DNA from: Mucilaginibacter conchicola
GTDB lineage: Bacteria; Bacteroidota; Bacteroidia; Sphingobacteriales; Sphingobacteriaceae
Length of the DNA: 64,000 bases
Direction of reading: 5' to 3'
Assembly (NCBI RefSeq): GCF_003432115.1
Contig: NZ_QWDC01000004.1
Location: forward strand, 62,765 to 126,764
Part shown: piece after piece, positions 61,458 through 64,000 of the stretch
Position numbering within the stretch: position 1 is the first letter of the stretch
Layout of the letters: every line of letters begins with the position of its first letter
Program-made: the position numbers and the translations under genes
Notes under the pieces: model-generated
The model's input: the letters and a program-made list of their open reading frames with translations, nothing else
Database searches by the model: none
Told to the model about the DNA's origin: nothing

Positions 61458-62108
61458 TCAAAACCCCATCTTCTCTTTCAATCCGCCATTTTTCGCCAGA
61501 AACTTGCCGTATTCAAACAAGTTATCTATCGGCGAACGTTGAAAAAGATCAAACGTTACGTTGATGCCTTTTTCAATGGCCTCGTCGGTTTTCTCGAAAC
61601 CGGCTGAGTCGTCGTTTATCCAAAAGTTCAGCACAAAACCAAACTGGATCCATAGCGCATCTTTGTAACGCTTGCTGAAGAATTTGCGGTCGCTGAGTTC
61701 TGCAGTTTCCAGTCCTTCGTTAAGGATGTTGGTAGCAAAATCCTCAAAAATATCTTTGGCAGGCTCCAGCACTTTTGGCGTGCCTAAGCTGCGGTGCTTT
61801 TTAATACTGTAAACCGCAAAACTGCGGCTGCCCTTTAGCAACTCAAAAAAGCTGTAGAAAAAAGATAAAGCTTTTTCGCGGGCGGTATACTGTGGCCAAA
61901 TTTCCTGGGCGCGTATCTCGGTTAGGGCACGTTCCATCAGGCCCGTCCATACGCTTTGCTCAACGGCATCAAACGAGCCAAAGAAACGGTAGAATTCGTC
62001 CTCGGCCATTTTATTCTTCTTTGCAAAAACGTAAACAGAGTTGGGTTGCTGGCCCTCGGTGAGCACGTAATCGATATATGCTTTCTGGATGCTTTCGGTA
62101 GTTGCCAT
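61458..62108 (-). CDS. TetR-fold protein (TetR C-terminal/COQ9-like)
   Basis: A 216-residue helical protein with a TetR-like layout. An N-terminal HTH lies at about 7-52 (IQKAYIDYVLTEGQQPNSVY, then FAKKNKMAEDEFYRFFGSFD), with weak recognition helix residues. A long helical ligand domain follows (EKALSFFYSFFELLKGSRSF; GINVTFDLFQRSPIDNLFEY). It may be a DNA-binding regulator. Alternatively, as with eukaryotic COQ9, it may be a TetR-fold protein that binds lipids next to an ABC1 kinase, which is encoded upstream here. A SPIDNLFEYGKFL C-terminus is well defined. Confidence 0.72.
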   Translation of the reverse strand: MATTESIQKAYIDYVLTEGQQPNSVYVFAKKNKMAEDEFYRFFGSFDAVEQSVWTGLMERALTEIRAQEIWPQYTAREKALSFFYSFFELLKGSRSFAVYSIKKHRSLGTPKVLEPAKDIFEDFATNILNEGLETAELSDRKFFSKRYKDALWIQFGFVLNFWINDDSAGFEKTDEAIEKGINVTFDLFQRSPIDNLFEYGKFLAKNGGLKEKMGF

Positions 62109-62210
62109 GTTTGCTGGGGTTTATTGTTAAAGATAAGGTTGTTAATTAATAACGGTACAATGCTTGTTTTAGTTTTACTTTGAGATAACAGATGCATGTT
62201 CGCGGCCGTT

Positions 62211-62402
62211 CCATGAATGGGATGGTGATGAAATTTAAACCTGTTGATTGGGTAGCTCCTACGGAGCAAAATACATTGGCGGTTGTGGACTACAAAGCGG
62301 TAGTCCCTACGAGGCAGGAAAGATAAGTAGGCAGGCCGTCGCATTCATGGGAAGGCAATGAATATAATAAGTAATATCATTGCCGTCGGCTTCAGCCGAC
62401 GG
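62211..62402. repeat. Cluster of hairpins, REP-like
   Basis: Within 192 bases: CCATGAATG (62211-62219) pairs with CATTCATGG (62342-62350). Inside them are GCTCC/GGAGC (62255-62267) and GGACTAC/GTAGTCC (62287-62306). Behind them follow GGCAATGA/TCATTGCC (62354-62361, 62377-62384) and CCGTCGGCT/AGCCGACGG (62383-62402). No ORF. It fills most of the gap (62109-62493) before the DUF2256 gene. Such clusters resemble REP/RAYT-derived elements; no transposase is nearby. Confidence 0.6.
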
Positions 62403-62493
62403 TTATCGTGTTCATGCGCGTGAACGTGGACACCCGGAAGACGATAAGCAAATGCTGTCGGCTTCAATCAATGGATTCATAACAGTAGCAACT

Positions 62494-62634
62494 ATGCAAG
62501 ACAAGGGCAATAAACAATATCTTCCTTCAAAAATTTGCCTTGTATGCAATAAACCCTTCGCCTGGCGAAAAAAATGGGCTAAGTGTTGGGACGATGTCAA
62601 ATATTGCAGCGAAAAGTGCAGAAGAAATAAATAA
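62494..62634 (+). CDS. DUF2256 protein (small Cys-rich)
   Basis: A 46-residue protein read from ATG 62494. The DUF2256 signature fills nearly all of it: KICLVCNKPFAWRKKWAKCW followed by DDVKYCSEKCRRNK. Four of the five cysteines (CxxC and CxxxC) could bind one zinc or an iron-sulfur centre. Members often sit beside cryptochrome/photolyase genes, as here, where the cryptochrome DASH gene begins 49 bases later. The longer open frame (from 62380) runs into the hairpin cluster and is unlikely to be used. Confidence 0.8.
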   Translation: MQDKGNKQYLPSKICLVCNKPFAWRKKWAKCWDDVKYCSEKCRRNK

Positions 62635-62651
62635 TCGCCATTTTTGTAATC

Positions 62652-62671
62652 AATCTAAATAAGGTTAGATT
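62652..62671. promoter_or_regulatory. AATCTAA palindrome upstream of cryptochrome
   Basis: AATCTAA (62652-62658) and TTAGATT (62665-62671) form an inverted repeat with a 6-base spacer, just before the cryptochrome ATG at 62684. It may be an operator for a light- or stress-responsive regulator. Confidence 0.35.
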
Positions 62672-62683
62672 AGTAGTTCATAT

Positions 62684-63961
62684 ATGAGTGAGAAGACTAT
62701 ACTGGTTTGGTTTAGAAATGACCTGCGCATACACGATAATGAAATATTGTCTGAAGCCGTGCGCCGGGCTGATAAGGTTTTACCCGTATTTATCTTTGAT
62801 CCGTTCTACTTTAAAACCGGTGCCTGTGGTGGTTGCAAAACCGGCAGTTTCCGCACCCGTTTCCTGTTAGAGTCTGTTGCCAACCTGCGCCAAAACCTGC
62901 AGGCCTTTGGTGCCGAGCTTGTTATCCGCACCGGCGACCCTGCCGAAGTGCTTGTTCAATTAGCCGAAGAATTTCAAATAAGCGAAGTTTATCATCACCG
63001 CGAGGTTGCACCTGATGAGACCACCGTATCTGAAAGGGTAGAAGAAGCGCTTTGGAAAAAGCAGCTGAATTTGAAACACTTCATCGGCCATACTATGTAC
63101 CACAAAGAGGACCTGCCTTTCCCGATAAAGGATATCCCGGATAGCTTTGTGACCTTTAAAAAGAAAGTAGAGCGCGATAGCACCGTTCGCCCGGTGGTTG
63201 CCGCGCCTGAGAATATAGTTGTTCCCGAAATAGCCGATGCAGGCGAACTGCCAACATTGGAAGAGCTTGGTGTTCCACAACCCATTGATGATCCCCGCGC
63301 CGGCGATAAAATAATTGGTGGCGAAACCGAGGCTTTGAAACGCTTGCACGCATACCTTTCTAATACAGCTATCCGTAATCAGCCCAATTCATCAGGCCTT
63401 GGCCCCTGGCTGGCAGTGGGCTGTATCTCAACCCGCCAGGTTTACTGGGAAGTTTTAAATCATCAGAAAGAAAACCACCTGCAAAACGCCGACCCGCTGA
63501 TGCTGGAACTGCTTTGGCGCGATTACTTCCGCTTTATGTTTAAAAAGCATGGGCAGCAGTTCTTCCGCTCAGAAGGTTTTGGCAGCGCACCCGATATTGC
63601 AGATAACCAGGACGAACTTTTTGAACGCTGGACGAAAGGCCAAACCGGCGAGCCATACATCGATGCTGCCATGCACCAGTTAAACGCTACCGGTTACATC
63701 AGCAACTATGCAAGGCAGGCCGTTGCCGCCTATTTGATAAAAGACCTGCAGGTAGACTGGACAAAAGGTGCTTTGTATTTTGAAGAGAAGCTTATCGATT
63801 ACTCGCCGGCAAGCAACTGGGGCAATTGGGCATTTGTGGCAGGCGTGGGTAACGATACCAAGAGCAACCGCTTCTTTAACGCAGCAAAATCGGCACAGTC
63901 TGATGATGATTACATTGGTACCTGGGCACCCGCTACGGATGGAATTTCGACCACTGCCTAA
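62684..63961 (+). CDS. Cryptochrome DASH
   Basis: A 425-residue protein of the cryptochrome/photolyase family, DASH type. The Rossmann domain has ILVWFRNDLRIHDNEILSEA (5-24) and the DASH-specific FDPFYFKTGACGGCKTGSFR. The FAD domain has RNQPNSSGLGPWLAVGCIST, LLWRDYFRFMFKKHG, GEPYIDAAMHQLNATGYISN and YSPASNWGNWAFVAGVGND. DASH cryptochromes bind FAD and an antenna folate and repair dimers in single-stranded DNA or act as blue-light signals. No C-terminal extension. DUF2256 lies directly upstream in the same direction, so the two are probably co-transcribed. A stop at 63961 leaves ~40 bases of the window. Confidence 0.92.
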   Translation: MSEKTILVWFRNDLRIHDNEILSEAVRRADKVLPVFIFDPFYFKTGACGGCKTGSFRTRFLLESVANLRQNLQAFGAELVIRTGDPAEVLVQLAEEFQISEVYHHREVAPDETTVSERVEEALWKKQLNLKHFIGHTMYHKEDLPFPIKDIPDSFVTFKKKVERDSTVRPVVAAPENIVVPEIADAGELPTLEELGVPQPIDDPRAGDKIIGGETEALKRLHAYLSNTAIRNQPNSSGLGPWLAVGCISTRQVYWEVLNHQKENHLQNADPLMLELLWRDYFRFMFKKHGQQFFRSEGFGSAPDIADNQDELFERWTKGQTGEPYIDAAMHQLNATGYISNYARQAVAAYLIKDLQVDWTKGALYFEEKLIDYSPASNWGNWAFVAGVGNDTKSNRFFNAAKSAQSDDDYIGTWAPATDGISTTA

Positions 63962-64000
63962 AGGTTTTTGAGCCGTTTTTTTCCTGCTCATCTAAACCTT

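Noticed and set aside
62380..62493. N-terminal extension of the DUF2256 gene
   Set aside because: The extra codons fall in the hairpin cluster and lack family similarity; the ATG at 62494 gives the normal short protein.

Overview
The window looks like the chromosome of a member of the Bacteroidota, most likely family Sphingobacteriaceae (Mucilaginibacter or Pedobacter type). This rests on gene content: a PorP/SprF-like protein, a gliding-type GldB lipoprotein, type IX secretion (T9SS) C-terminal sorting domains, Ig-rich adhesins, DUF4136 lipoproteins, FKBP lipoproteins and TANNTTTG promoter boxes. No database search was possible. All family names come from motifs and general sequence resemblance.

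Positions 1-11569 form an A+T-richer genomic island. It holds an alpha/beta hydrolase, a decayed integrase end, a DUF4365-TPR protein, an unknown 404-residue protein, and a compact three-gene cluster (two proteins with HEPN-like RxnH motifs plus a HExxH metalloprotease). After these come an AbiH-family abortive-infection protein, a YhcG/DUF1016 PD-(D/E)XK nuclease and a tyrosine integrase. The island ends at the 3' half of a tRNA-Ala(GGC), starting exactly in the anticodon loop, as expected of an attachment site. The matching intact tRNA should lie left of the window. To the right, a GIY-YIG nuclease gene is bracketed by two identical 34-bp tRNA 3' ends, and its last codons are themselves tRNA-derived sequence. 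The HEPN/HEPN/protease cluster is my best candidate for an undescribed system, probably antiviral.

Positions 12030-26277 hold core and accessory chromosome: GNAT acetyltransferase, pirin, a double-OmpA protein, a LuxR-type regulator, a lipoprotein, a polysaccharide deacetylase with two glycosyltransferases, a STAND/NACHT-like NTPase, a NarL/NarX-type two-component pair, and two paralogous membrane proteins.

Positions 26549-37859 form a surface-adhesin cassette: a 2635-residue Ig/discoidin-like adhesin with a gliding-type C-terminal domain, a PorP/SprF protein, an OmpA/PD40 protein and a small LuxR-like HTH protein. A 25-bp perfect palindrome lies upstream. Next, on the other strand, comes a histidine kinase whose membrane domain carries all five key ethylene-receptor residues at identical spacing, translationally coupled to a receiver-only regulator.

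Positions 40111-54160 carry an epimerase, gldB divergent from nadE, a DUF4136 lipoprotein, a secreted subtilisin-like protease with a T9SS tail, gamma-glutamyltransferase, a MarR regulator and two FKBP lipoproteins. Positions 54232-63961 hold a photolyase with a TIGR01777 epimerase, a TonB-type outer-membrane receptor, an ABC1/UbiB kinase, a HAD phosphatase, a TetR-fold protein, and a DUF2256-cryptochrome DASH pair. Several palindromic, MITE-like repeats sit in the gaps of this last region and at 41951-42028.
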